Source: Limnoperna fortunei (taxonomy: Eukaryota; Mollusca; Bivalvia; Mytilida; Modiolidae). Taken from it: a DNA stretch of 64,000 nt. Below are positions 24,071 through 34,923 of the stretch, in pieces. How positions within the stretch are numbered: the first letter of the stretch is position 1; each line of letters starts with the position of its first letter. A model generated the notes under the pieces. It had not been told where the DNA came from, ran no database searches, and worked only from the letters and a program-made list of their open reading frames with translations. The position numbers and the translations under genes were made by a program. The DNA is taken from contig OX104113.1 in NCBI GenBank assembly GCA_944474755.1, forward strand, positions 25,734,432 to 25,798,431, read 5' to 3'.

Positions 24071-24605
24071 CCTGGATCATTGTCATACCCCGTGCACAAC
24101 CAGATCACAATCCGTTACAAAAACCTGGATCACTGTCATACCCCGTGGACAACCAAATCACAACCCGTTACACAAACCTGGATCACTGTCACACCCCGTG
24201 GACAACCAGATCACAACCCGTTACACAAAGCTGGATCACTGTCACAACCCGTGGACAACCAGATCACAACCCGTTACACAAACCTGGATTACTGTCATAC
24301 CCCGTGGACAACCAAATCACAACCCGTTACAAAAACCTGGATCACTGTCACACCCCGTGGACAACCAGATCACAACCCGTTACACAAACCTGGATCACTG
24401 TCACACCCCGTGCACAACCAGACCACAACCCGTTACACAAACCTGGATCGCTGTCATACCCCGTGCACAACCAGACCACAACCCGTTACAAAAACCTGGA
24501 TCACTGTCATACCCCGTGCACAACCAGATCACAACCCGTTACACAAACCTGGATCACTGTCACACCCCGTGGACAACCAGATCACAATCCGTTACACAAA
24601 CTTGA
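24071..24605 (+). repeat. Minisatellite, 53-bp unit, about 10 copies
   Basis: The unit starts 'CCTGGATCACTGTCATACCC' and recurs at 24,071, 24,124, 24,177, 24,230, 24,283, 24,336, 24,389, 24,442, 24,495 and 24,548, then fades near 24,605. Main variants are ATACC/ACACC, GTGGAC/GTGCAC and AGATC/AGACC. Because 53 is not a multiple of 3 and the unit has no stops on this strand, all three plus-strand frames stay open (up to 234 codons). I treat these frames as non-coding. Confidence 0.95.
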
Positions 24606-25089
24606 ACACATATTTACTAATATTCTGATCAGATTAGAATCTGTTTTTTCACCTCATTCACCTCATCATGCAGTTATCATTAAATGAAGGTTTGATACTT
24701 CAGCGAGGCAGTTTGTAATTACAAGTTAAAAACCCGATAAAGCCTGTAAAATATGGTACCAAGTCTTACATGGTCGGTGCTTCAAATGACAAACTGTACT
24801 GATTTAAAAAAGGAGGAAATGCATAGCTTCGTAATTTTTTTGAAATTCAATTCATGTATTTTACCAGATATAATGTAATGGTCAATTTAATCATTACTTT
24901 TCATAGGTGAGTTTTCAACTTTAAATTTCTTTTTATTTGAATTGGCTCTCTCCCAAAAGTAGACATCATTCCATCAGCTTGAAATTTGGCTAAGGTTTCG
25001 TGAGCTTTGTGATAAGTTGTGCCGCTGTTTAAAGCGTATAAAAGGATGTGGTATGAAGCTTGAACTCATTACAACGTTAAAATACAGCC
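24606..25089. other. No recognisable gene
   Basis: AT-rich sequence between the minisatellite and the Tc1 remnant; nothing identified. Confidence 0.45.
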
Positions 25090-25841
25090 ATGCCAAGGTT
25101 GTACCCTGCCTCTCAGAATATTGTCAACGTCCGTCTTTAGCCCGTGGTATCCCAAAGGGAAATTGCACGAACTAAAAACGTAAACAGAGCACAATTTATC
25201 GGCTGTGGAACAGATTTCAGCAGACTGGCTATACCAATGACAACCCGAGAATTGGGAGACCTTGCATAACGATTTATAATCACGATCGCTACATCCGACT
25301 GACAATATGGCATTAGACCCACTTGGCCGTATTGTGAGCAGTTTTGACACCGTTACACATACTAGAAATAGTCCGATGGGGCAACGAATTAAGGGGCTAG
25401 ATTTCTGCTTCTCTGCTTCCAAAAGAACCCGTATTTACCGGGAAAGAATGACCGTAAAACAGAACTGGTACATGCCCCATGCATTTTAACGGCTGAAAGG
25501 TACGAGATTACTTGAAATATTCCACCCTCACGTAATTGACCGACAATGGGTGTCGCAACATGACAATGTCAAGCTTCACGCAGCGCTCTTAACAATGGAC
25601 TATCATGAGCAGAACAACATTAATGTGCTACGATGACGTTCTAAATCACCGCATTTGAATCAGATTGAACTCTCGGCTGGAAAAAACGTGTTCGCCAACG
25701 TAAACCTTGATCAGCTCAGTCAAATGTTGCAACAGGAATAGCAAATCATTCCAAATAATAATGTAAAAACATTGATTCGCTGTATGCCAAGGATATGCAG
25801 CGAATGCTGTGTTTGCAACTGAAGGTGGTCATACGCCGTAA
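25090..25841 (+). pseudogene. Dead Tc1-like (Tc1/mariner) transposase
   Basis: A plausible start at 25,090 is followed by pieces of the paired-type DNA-binding region in changing frames ('STIYRLWNRFQQTG', then 'PRIGRPCIT'). The catalytic-core part follows near 25,555 ('QHDNVKLHAALLTM', containing the second Asp of DDE), then 'SPHLNQIE'-type sequence. The tail is 'IPNNNVKTLIRCM' and 'GGHTP' before a stop at 25,839. Family members are about 340 residues; this stretch has room for only about 250 and several stops and frameshifts, so part of the middle is lost. No terminal inverted repeats were found by eye. Confidence 0.85.
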
Positions 25842-26851
25842 TATCTTGACCGGAAGTATTTTTAACTATGATAAAATGACTTGTATGCGCCAATCTCTAA
25901 GAAATGCACTGACATTCTTGCAATTAAAACCATTTAGTGGCTATCTTTATGTGCTTTTGTAAATTTTGTATCCAAAATACAATCTACTTATACATGTTAT
26001 ATCTTTAAAAATCCATTATGCGTTTCTTTTTTATATACATGGTCCATATGCGAGAGCAGGGATACTTTTGACTTAATTATTATCTTATAACTACGACACT
26101 ATACTAATTTATTTTTATCGTCTGACAAATAATACAATTGAACGTTTATTAAGCCTAAATACAAATATGAATCCACTGATTCTGATTGAAGGTAATAACA
26201 AAATACCGAACACCGAGGAAAAGCACAGAGAAAACTGTCAAAAAAAGAGAAAACGACAAATTCCAGAACCAATAACTAAAGGTATAGTACTACAGCAATG
26301 TTCCTGTCTTTGTACAGGCATTTCAAAAGAAATGATTGGTTAAACAAGGTTTTATGGCATTCCAAACTTCCTGCTTCCATTACTGCAGTATGTGAGTTTA
26401 TTGATTATAATGGATGGGTATCACATACCACTATAGGTGCATCCAGTAATCATACTTTGTACACTTAATTCAAAAATTGGGAAAGCTATCTGCAAACATA
26501 TTTTTAAACGAGATAGAATATTCTTCGACAAGGAAGTGATATCTATAGTAAAACTGATAAAAGGCGCGGAGGAGTCGGGGGTTTTTTTTGTAAAATTGGT
26601 TTATAAGTATATCCCGAAGAAATTAGTAACGTTTGCAAAAATCAGTATACCTCGCTGCAAGGTTTTGCATACCTGATCAATTGAAAAATATAGAAAGATT
26701 TTGTGGGATAAGCTGGAATATTGCTGCATAAGGGAAGACAATTTATAATATTGAAATTAAAATTGTCTCCTTTGTCGTAAATTCTTGGGTTAAGATGTCG
26801 ATGTGAAAGTTTAAAAATTATGTAGCTGTGATTTCTTAATTTCCAATTATA
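25842..26851. other. Intergenic, with a fragment of a dispersed repeat
   Basis: The stretch 26,186-26,262 ('GGTAATAACAAAATACCGAA' to 'AACTGTCAAAAAAAG') resembles a dispersed bivalve repeat. A reverse-oriented cousin lies near 40,755-40,800. The frame at 26,437-26,676 resembles nothing I know. Confidence 0.45.
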
Positions 26852-27280
26852 AAGGATATATTAACGGAAGCCTATCAGAAATTTGATGGTTATTAATTGA
26901 AAGGAAATCATCAATATATCTTTATGTAAAATTAAATTACCTAAAGCATGTGGTATCTTCTTGTCTTTAATAAGACCTCGACGAAATTTATTTTTATAAG
27001 AATACAGGAACAAATCGACAAGGAGTGGTTCACAGTTTGTACCCATGGAATTCCGATTGCCTGATGAAAAAAGACTTCTTCAAAAAGTTACAAATACGTT
27101 GTCGATCAAAAAATCTAGCATACTATAAGCATTCACAGTATTTTTTGCTGTCCTTCTTTCACTGCAGACAATATCTTAGTGTGAAGGAATTTCAATTCTC
27201 ATCAAGAAGAGGCACTGTCCGATATTTTATTCTGCAATTTATATCCAAAAAGTTGGCTTACACTTCCTTTACTTAGAGAG
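26852..27280 (-). pseudogene. Reverse transcriptase fragment, Penelope-like type
   Basis: Minus-strand reading in two frames gives 'MLDFLIDNVFVTF', then after a frameshift 'GIPMGTNCEPLLVDLFLYSY' with further residues. A last shift gives an 'IDDFLSINNHQISD'-like piece. The order, the GIPMGTNCxPLLxDLF motif and the (F)RYIDD catalytic box are characteristic of Penelope-like reverse transcriptases common in invertebrates. No GIY-YIG endonuclease is seen. Frameshifts and stops mark it as dead. Assignment to Penelope rather than a related class is from memory of the motif. Confidence 0.72.
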
Positions 27281-27539
27281 GGCTCGGTGGCCGAGTGGTT
27301 AAGTTAGTTCGTCTACTATTGATCGCTTAAACTGCCAGCACTGAGGTTGAGGGTTCGAGTCTTACTGCGGCAGGCATGGTGTACTCGACTCCAATCTAAA
27401 TTGACTTTCCTATACCGAAGGTCGGGGTTTTTTCTCCGGGTACTCCGGCTTCTTCCCCAATATAAAAACTGGACGCCGTGATAAAGCTGAAAAATTGCTA
27501 TAAGTGGCGTTAAACATCATTCAAACAAGCAAAAAAAAT
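27277..27539 (+). mobile_element. tRNA-derived SINE copy
   Basis: The tRNA-like head 'GGCTCGGTGGCCGAGTGGTT' (box A) and 'GAGGGTTCGAGTC' (box B) is followed by a conserved body ('GACTCCAATCTAAATTGAC', 'TCCGGGTACTCCGGCTTC'). The tail is 'ACTGGACGCC', 'GCGTTAAACATCATTCAAAC' and A-rich. The head resembles a class II (Ser/Leu) tRNA. A clean target duplication was not seen. Confidence 0.88.
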
Positions 27540-27724
27540 CTTATTTATATTCATCTCTTAATTCTGTTTATCACAGTAAGTTTGTAAAAAAAATCCAAAA
27601 TATTTTTATGCCATATGATTCAAATAACCGTATATAGTCAACATAAAAATATAAAACAGGTTTATTAAAATATCGATTTCAATTAAGCACTTACATATAC
27701 ATTGTATATCTCTAATTCAAAATG

Positions 27725-27999
27725 GGGGCATCGGTGGCCGAGTGGTCAAGGTAGTTCGTCTACTATTGATCACGTGGTCTGTCAACACTGTGATTGCGGG
27801 TTCGATTCTCACTGCAGGCAGGTTGTACTCGACTCCAATCTTAATTGACAAGGATTGCCAGTTTTCCTACCGCAGGTCGGGGGTTCTCTCCGGGTACTCC
27901 GTCTTCCCCCCCCCCCCCCAATAAAAACTGGACGCCATGAAATAGCTGAAAAATTGCTGAAAGTGGCGTTAAAACACCATTCAAACAAACAAACAAAAA
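27725..27999 (+). mobile_element. Full-length tRNA-derived SINE with perfect 13-bp target-site duplication
   Basis: Same family as 27,277-27,539, with head 'GGCATCGGTGGCCGAGTGG', body and CAAACAAACAAACAAAAA tail. CTAATTCAAAATG occurs directly before (27712-27724) and after (28000-28012), so the element boundaries are fixed. A poly-C run lies at about 27,907-27,919. This is the best-preserved copy in the window. Confidence 0.93.
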
Positions 28000-28012
28000 C
28001 TAATTCAAAATG

Positions 28013-29131
28013 TGAGCACTTTTGCGTGCGTGATCATAGGATGGACCCGATTGCTATGCAGTACGTATTGATTATTTTAAAGACAAAATTGTTGGCTTTA
28101 CTTGTTGACTCATCTATTTTGCAGTATTGTCTACTATAAACACATTTTGTATAAACACAAACTAAATTTGTACTGTTGTGCTTTTCTTTATTATGTTGTG
28201 TTTTTGTGCTTTGCATTTTTATCTTGTGCTTTGCTTTATTATGTTGTGCTTTTGTGCTTTGATTTTTTATTTTTATATATTTATGAATAAAGTTGGGATT
28301 GTGTGAAAGTGTTCTGTGTTTCGAGTGAATAACATGCACGTGATAACATGTATATATTTTGAATGTTTTCTGTAAGTTAATATGATCGTCAGTGTGAGAA
28401 CGAATGTGTGAAAAGTCATTCTTGTATGGTAAAAGTAGGTATGAAAGTACCAAGTGAGAAAAGTAAGAAAGACAGTATGTATGCAAGAATGAATGGGTAG
28501 GCTTTAGTGGTTCAAGTATATGTAAACTAATAGTATAGTGCTGTAAATCTCAATAAAGAACATGAATTTGTTTTGTCTTCTATTGTTATTTTGTTAACAT
28601 ATCTTGTTAACTAAGAGCAAATATTTTTATAATAATTTCTAAATCAAAAGCATAAATATGCATCAATAATGTTGAAATAATCCCTTAAATAATATCTTAA
28701 ACACAAATATAACATTTAAAATGAAAGTTGGGACCAATTGACTTGAGACAAATTGGGATTGGCACCAGTTGAACTGTATTCCTCATTACATTTAGTAAAA
28801 TTGGTCGTCACCAATTTTCAGTTTTTGGAGTAGAGACAAGATGCATACACACAGAGTCTAGAAACCAACTAAAAACTGTAATTGCCTATCTACAGAGAGC
28901 TCCCCTCTACCCAGACCTTCAACGAATCATTACCGACCCCTATATGAAATCCTGAATCCGCACTGTAATTTATTTGTTGACATTTATAATAATAATTATT
29001 ATTTTAATAAATGAATTATATGCGAGCGAAGCGAAGCTCTCTAATGTACAGAGTCTGCCAAATTGCACGAGACCCAAAATATGATCATCGAAAAAAAAAC
29101 CTGGGCTACTCGGAATGCATTGGGAATTTAC
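28013..29131. other. Intergenic; low-complexity T/G-rich tract
   Basis: The stretch 28,165-28,265 repeats 'TTGTGCTTTG' and 'TTATGTTGTG' words. This explains the long minus-strand frame at 28,034-28,486, whose translation is K/H/N/T-rich filler. No gene is supported. Confidence 0.5.
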
Positions 29132-29171
29132 GAAAATACCGGGTCTCGCGTTAGCGAGACTCGGTATTTTC
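29132..29171. repeat. Hairpin, 18-bp arms
   Basis: GAAAATACCGGGTCTCGC at 29132-29149 pairs with 29154-29171 (17 of 18), with a 4-nt loop. It is probably part of an old inverted-repeat element. Its function is unknown. Confidence 0.7.
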
Positions 29172-29925
29172 CCCCCTTTTTTTTTACAAACGGCTAAATT
29201 AAAGTGCTTATTTTTGAAATTACCACAAAAATGCCAGACAAATTTTTTCAATCTGAAACGCTGTATTTGAAATTGAGTTTTGTGACGTCACAAACACATT
29301 ATTACGTCACGTCATCAATGGAATGTAGAGGCACTGTTAGGGGGCTCTGAAGTAACGACATGAACAATGTGCGATGCTCGCATTTAAGGCTGCGCCTGCA
29401 TTCATATTAATTAATGTTAATGTGTAAGGAATATAAATTCCCCAACAGTAAAAGTGCTATTACTTTTGAGGTGGTGCTGTTAATTTTGTACCGATTTGTT
29501 TATATTTTGATTTCTGAAATTTTAACTTTTAAATGTTTATGTTGAAATAAAATAGGTCGATATTTTTGCATTTTGCAAATTTATGAATTTCGAAAATTTG
29601 TAAATTATACATGAATGATCCCGCTTTATAACAAAATAAAGTCATAATTTATGTTGTAGGTCTACGGTTGACGAAAATGTTCTATGGTAATAAGACAAAC
29701 CAATCACGACAACCGTCAGTCGGTAATGTGTTTCGTAACTGTCTCGGACTCGGATCTGAGAAGATGAAAATGTAAACAACAAAGTTTCTGTTGTATGTCT
29801 GTTAAAAGATTCTTAATTATGACGAAAGAAATGTTTTGCCTAAACGATTTTGTATCGAGGAAATAAATTTTGAAATCTGTTTGAAGTACAGAACGTATAT
29901 ATACATTTTTGGGCCGGTTGTCGGT

Positions 29926-29929
29926 ACGG
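29926..29929 (+). repeat. Left target-site copy of the Ginger1 element (ACGG)
   Basis: ACGG directly before the TGTAGCG terminus. The right flank (41505-41508) reads ACGT, one mismatch. Ginger1 elements are reported to duplicate CCGG or CCGT, and ACGG is CCGT on the other strand. Confidence 0.6.
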
Positions 29930-30052
29930 TGTAGCGTAAAAAATGCAAGTCCGTAAAAAATGCAAGTTCCGGTTCCGGTTTCCGGTGTAAACTTGTACTT
30001 TTTACGCTGCTTGTTGTAAAAATCGCAAGTCCGTAAAAATTGCAAGTCGAAG
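29930..30052 (+). repeat. Left terminal inverted repeat and subterminal motifs of the Ginger1 element
   Basis: Two direct copies of CGTAAAAAATGCAAG lie within the first 40 bp. After them come TTTCCGGTGTAAA and two decayed copies of the same motif near 30,015-30,050. The first ~38 bp match the right end with one 1-nt gap. These repeats are plausible transposase-binding sites. Confidence 0.85.
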
Positions 30053-31185
30053 GAGAAATGTAAATAACTGTGAAAATGTTTAATAAAAAATTATTAAATT
30101 TAATTTCTTATTGTGTAATTCATATATTAATGTAAGGACATGATTTTAAACTATAATATTTGATCGATTTTGGGGACATTTTTCATTGTTTCAAACGACC
30201 GACACATTTGGCTTATAGTAATCTGGCGTGTTATTCTAAGGTGTATTTTTGAACATAACCTGCACAAAACTAAAAGCAGGGTATTGCTCCATTGTAGTTC
30301 TGTTATGTTAGGAATAGAACTTTAGAGGTTCTCTTGATTCGTGATTGGAGGTAACCGGACGATACAGTTTCACAGACCATCAGCAGTAGGCAATCGACCT
30401 AAAACAAATTCGGCTTACTTATTATACATATGCATTTTATGGTAGACCAATTCGGACTACTATATAATAATTACATAGAATATATAAGTATTTGGTAAAA
30501 GCTAGGTATGCCATCTGTGGTATAGCCCCTAAACCCCCCCCCCCCCCCCCTCAAGCCCACCTCTAATTTCCAAACAAGGCTTGATTCAGTTCCACTACTA
30601 TAATCTCTTCTTCTTCTTCCAGGATTACTAGTTGATACGAGTTGTCCTCAGGCTTGTCTGTATTCGAATCAGGGTTAGACATACAGGAGGCTCTAGCCAA
30701 AACTTGTCAAAAGCCAAAGTAAAATTTAAATGGAGTATACACAATTAACTCTCCACTCTCGGGTTGTTCTGGGGAAGAAGGAATAGTAGTAAACATGCCG
30801 CTGGGCTCTGGTTTGCGAGAGTTTGTGGATGAGACTCTTGCTGAATAGTACAGGTCAGGATCAATGGCAACCATGTGGTGCTATATCTTATAGCACATGA
30901 CTAGAATCTTTTCCACTGTCTGCACTGGAGATATTCCCATACTATTAAGTAATTGCAGGTGTTATTGTGAAATTTATGAATTTCATATTACAGATTAAGT
31001 ATGCAATAATAAATTGTGATATTGTAACGAACACACAACCCTACTAGTGTTTATTTTAAGTGAGCAAAAGAAATTTTATTTACCATGGTAGAAATTCAGA
31101 CACATTTTGTTTCGTTTCCCCATGCAAATATAATTCATAATTACTAACATAATTCTGGGAAATGAATTCTCCCTAATGTAAATTT
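30053..31185. other. Ginger1 interior, non-coding
   Basis: No exon is seen. There is a run of C at about 30,534-30,550 and a CT-rich tract near 30,600-30,620. Short frames here lack family resemblance. Confidence 0.45.
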
Positions 31186-31447
31186 TTTTGTTAGTTTGTT
31201 GATTTGTTTTTAATGCAAAATTCAGCAATTTTACTACTATATCATAGCATCCAGTTTTAATTGGGTAGGAAGCCAAAAGAAGCACAGAAAAGCTGACCTT
31301 AAGTAGGAAAACTTGCAATCCTTGTCAATTAAGATTGGAGTCGAGTGCACCCTGTCCACAGTGATCAAGACTCGAACCTGCAATCTGGGTGTAGACAGAA
31401 CATGTGATCAATAGTATACGAACTACCTTAACCATTCTGCGACTCTG
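31186..31447 (-). mobile_element. tRNA-derived SINE nested in the Ginger1 element
   Basis: The minus strand reads head, 'GACTCCAATCTTAATTGAC' body, 'ACTGGATGCTATGATATAG' and an A-rich tail. It is more diverged than the copy at 32,021. An AAATTTTTT-like word occurs on both sides but is too simple to prove a duplication. Confidence 0.8.
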
Positions 31448-32020
31448 AAAATTTTTTATTACTAGACAGATATATAGTGAAATAAAGAAATTATAAGTGT
31501 TTGAAATGCATATACATATAATTAACAACTATTTATAATTCTGCAAACTTCCAATCTACAAAAACTCGCACCATGTTAATAGTTTCATGAACTAGAGTCT
31601 AGTTCATACAGATGTTGGTGTTAATGTCACAAACCATATGACAAAACCAAACATGGAAGATTCACTTAATATCAAAATCTTTCCAAGTTCTTACTATACA
31701 CATGGTTGCAACCTGTTCTCTACCTTGGTGCAAGACACAATTCTCAAAAGTTACTGGTATGTAACATATTTTCATAATACAGTTACCTCCCATTAAAAAA
31801 CATTGTGTTTCAAAACAGCAAGTGTCTGGTATTAAACAAATAGGAAAAATTATGTTTTTGTTTTTCTATAATTGATGCCACATCAATTATATATACTGCT
31901 CTTTCCAGTGTAACTAGAATACATTGCAGGATTAATTTGAACATCATTTTACCAGATGTTCTGTAAATAAAAAGTGAATAAAATAATATTTCATAGTAGC
32001 TACTTTTTAACAACTGTAGG

Positions 32021-32301
32021 TTTGTTTGTTTGTTTTTTGTTTTTGTTTTGTTTGAATGGTGTTTTAAAGCCACTTTCAGCAATTTTCAGCTATATCGTGG
32101 CGTCCAGTTTGTATTGGGGAGGAAGCCAGAGTACCCAGAGAGAACCCCCGACCTGCGGTAGGAAAACTGGCAATCCTTGTCAATTAAGATTGGAGTCGAG
32201 AACCCTGCCTGCAGTTAGAATAGAACCCGCAATCTCAGTGTTGACATATTACGTGATCAATAGTAGACAAACTACCTTAACCACTCGGACACCGAGGCCC
32301 C
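32021..32301 (-). mobile_element. tRNA-derived SINE nested in the Ginger1 element, perfect 12-bp duplication
   Basis: The minus strand reads 'GGGGCCTCGGTGTCCGAGTG' (head), then the GTTTGTCTACTATTGATCACG body and 'CTGGACGCCACGATATAGC'. The tail is 'GGCTTTAAAACACCATTC' and A-rich. AACAACTGTAGG flanks both sides (32009-32020 and 32302-32313). The 112-codon plus-strand frame at 31,974-32,312 is a shadow of this SINE. Confidence 0.92.
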
Positions 32302-32689
32302 AACAACTGTAGGTAATATAATATAAAGTACCAGCTCTTAAGAACAGATAAAACATGTTCACCACAAGTAGGGAATATGTATTTCATAGTTGTTAGCATA
32401 CAATTTAACTGCAGATTGTATGACGAGAACATAACGAGTCTCCTCTTACAAGAACTTCTATATTTTCTATGAAAAATTATTGATATTAAATTTTAATTTT
32501 ATCTGGTAACCCCGAAAAAAAAGAAAACACAATAAGTAAGAAGTAATCTTTATTATGAGTTGTCTTTAAATATATGCAGGGTAACATAAGCTCTATAGAG
32601 CTCTTTAAATCACTTCCATGATCTTTTAAAACAAAAACCAGCACATGCAAACGGGATGCAAACGCAGGACATAAAAAGCATATAGATTT

Positions 32690-32870
32690 AAAAAAAACAC
32701 AAGCATAAAAAGACAAAAGCAAACAAGCATATACAGACAAAAACATACAAGCATAAAAAGACGTAAAATGCATACACTTTTAAAAAGACAAAAAACATAC
32801 TAGCATATAGAGACAAAAACCATACAAGCATAAAAAGACGTAAAATGCATACACTCAAGACAAAAAGAAC
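32690..32870. repeat. Degenerate repeat of CATACAAGCATAAAAAGAC-type words
   Basis: A 35-bp stretch beginning CATACAAGCATAAAAAGAC recurs 77 bp apart (32,744 and 32,821), with related words between. It lies 3' of the Ginger1 gene. The hydrophobic minus-strand frames here are repeat shadows. Confidence 0.6.
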
Positions 32871-33057
32871 ACGTGGCATGATTATAAAAAACATTATAAT
32901 AAATAAAAGCACAAGCAGCAGACAACTAAAGCAGCAGAAAGGAAATAGCACTTAAAACAAAAGCAGCACATAAACACTAGCTTGAGACATATATACATTG
33001 CATAACAGATACAACATACAAAAGCATAACAGATACAACATACAAACTATATACAAT

Positions 33058-33339
33058 CTACATATACATTGCATAACAAATGCAACATACAAACTCTTCC
33101 TGTAGTGCAGCCTTAACTGGAACCCCACAACACTTGATGTGCATCCACCTCCCACACACACAACACTGCACCCATCTGGTATGTTTATTTCTGATGTTGC
33201 ATCCTGGCATGTCACATATGTTATCTTCTTTGGTAGTCCCACTCATCCTCAATCGCTTTTCAACATATTCCCTGTAGTAGTGACAGTGAACTTGTCTCAT
33301 GATGGCTGTAGGCACACCACGCGCAATGCACTCTGCATT
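33058..33339 (-). CDS. Ginger1 gene, last exon: end of Ulp1 domain and PHD finger
   Basis: 282 nt including the TAG stop at 33058-33060, starting in phase 0 after an acceptor TTGTAG. The first ~35 residues are a helical 'MRQVHCHYYREYVEKRL' tail. Then comes a C4HC3 zinc finger: C-x4-C ('CDMPGC'), W.QCCVC, H-x2-C ('HIKC') and 'CCIC'. PHD fingers read histone tails, so this may guide the transposase or protease to chromatin. That role is inference. Confidence 0.85.
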   Translation of the reverse strand, partial: NAECIARGVPTAIMRQVHCHYYREYVEKRLRMSGTTKEDNICDMPGCNIRNKHTRWVQCCVCGRWMHIKCCGVPVKAALQEEFVCCICYAMYM

Positions 33340-33583
33340 CTACAACAAAATTATTCTTTATTAGATCTCCAAATTTTCTAATATAAAATTATAGCTATGC
33401 ATTGAACAAATCACCATAAAGAAGAAAAAAGGATACTATACTATAACATTTAATTTTACAGTTTATAATATAAGTTATTTATACTGGATAATAATTTTAA
33501 CATGCATCTTTTAAAATGACTTTTACAATTGGTAGGCAATGCATTTACTTATGAATAAATGTGCTAAACAAGTTTTTTCATAC

Positions 33584-33707
33584 CATCAGTGTAAAAATTC
33601 CACAGGAATTTCCATCAGTTTGTTGGTTGCAGTGGCTTTCCTTCATGCTCCATGGTCCTAAGGTCTCCATCATGCCTGTAGCGTTGTTGCGGATGTCCAT
33701 AAAGTTT
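33584..33707 (-). CDS. Ginger1 gene, Ulp1 exon with catalytic Cys
   Basis: 124 nt. The first base completes an Arg codon split by the intron, then come 41 codons. 'CNQQTDGNSCGIF' carries the oxyanion Gln and the nucleophile Cys of C48 (Ulp1/SENP) cysteine proteases. Acceptor TTTGCAG and donor GTATGA flank it. Confidence 0.87.
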
Positions 33708-34000
33708 CTGCAAATATAAAACTAAGCTCTGAAATTCCATTTTCAACAAGTATGTTAAGGAAAAAGTAGAAGCACGAATTGACTATAGTAAATCTTGACA
33801 AACATCAGTCACATGACTGACTACAAATTTTGTGCAGAAACACATTACTTTGCAAATCTCAAACAAATTATTGTATAATGGTGTAGACTTGCATCTGGTT
33901 ACATAAGCATTGAAAATATCTGAGAACAAATATTTTATTTGATAGAGGTTATTCTTATTTCTTGTCTAAATTGTTTGTATTAAATCAGCATATTAGATAC

Positions 34001-34152
34001 CTCCACAAGTTGAACCATTTTAATCCTTTCTGTCCATTCATAGAATCCAACAAGGTCACAGTCTTTTCTTTGATGTCTATTGACATCAACATCCAGTGGT
34101 TACCATTGTCATTGATGGGCATCATTAGATGTTTGTAGAGAGAAAACTGGAC
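34001..34152 (-). CDS. Ginger1 gene, Ulp1 exon with catalytic His and Asp
   Basis: 152 nt between TCTTGCAG and GTATCT. 'NGNHWMLMSIDIKEKTVTLL' holds the active-site His, and 'LLDSMNG' holds the Asp. Both fit the C48 family at normal spacing. Phase 0 in, two bases out. Confidence 0.88.
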
Positions 34153-34450
34153 CTGCAAGAGACGATGACTTAATACAGTACTTTTAATTGTTATAATGAA
34201 ATGAATACTATATTATATATCTTTTTATGAAAACCATTACAAAATTTGAATACAAAAATTTGACAACATTTGATAAAATGAAATGTTAACATCACAAGTT
34301 ATTAAAGTTTATATACATTTTAAATAAATTCTCCAAACTGAAAAATTGATATTCATTGATTCTTCACTTTGCTGCTGTTTTTTTACTACACCTCTATTGT
34401 AAAATTGTAAACAAATAAAATATTTATATTTTAAATAAATAAATGTATAC

Positions 34451-34579
34451 CTTTTGAAACAGCCAGTGATCCAGTTGTCCACTTTCCCAAAGCACTGCTG
34501 TATATGAAGGGAACACAAAAATATGGAGGTCTGTAGTGTTAAGTTCTATCTTCATCACACCAAGGTAAGAGTTGATTAT
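34451..34579 (-). CDS. Ginger1 gene, Ulp1 N-lobe exon
   Basis: 129 nt, 43 codons. It starts 'IINSYLGVM' directly after 'EWLNDK' of the preceding exon, which rebuilds the WLND-(x)-INxYL opening of Ulp1 proteases. It goes on to 'DLHIFVFPSYTAVLW'. Acceptor TTTTGTAG, donor GTATAC. Confidence 0.87.
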
Positions 34580-34923
34580 CTACAAAACAACCAAGATCTT
34601 TGTTACAAATGTATGTGATGACATAAAACCACTATATATTACAAATCACTATCTATATTAAAGGGCATTTTTCCAGCTTGATTAAATTTAGCTTTTATTA
34701 ATTTGTATGTTTTGTTGCATCCAGATTTCACTTCCTGGTGTTGTAAATATTAAAAAATTATTTCATTATTGACACAACCACAAACATTGCATACTTAAAT
34801 TTCAAATGGTCCCTGTACAGCTAAAATGTTTAAAAGGTAGGCATAACAATCTTCAAAGTAATTATCCAAATTAGTTGCTGGATATATGTAAATTAGAAAG
34901 AATGTCACCTCTGACTAATATAC

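Noticed and set aside
25069..25422. Minus-strand frame of 117 codons
   Set aside because: It is antisense to the Tc1-like transposase remnant, whose plus-strand motifs are clear.
28034..28486. 150-codon minus-strand frame
   Set aside because: The sequence is low-complexity (repeated K/H/N/T words) from a T/G-rich tract and overlaps no domain.
29716..30045. 109-codon minus-strand frame across the left Ginger1 end
   Set aside because: It crosses the transposon boundary and has no family resemblance.
31974..32312. 112-codon plus-strand frame
   Set aside because: It covers a minus-strand SINE and its flank; similar frames appear in other copies of the SINE.
32486..32951. Hydrophobic minus-strand frames that look like membrane proteins
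   Set aside because: They translate the AAAAGACAAAAACATAC-type repeat; phenylalanine, leucine and cysteine richness is a by-product of its A-rich complement.
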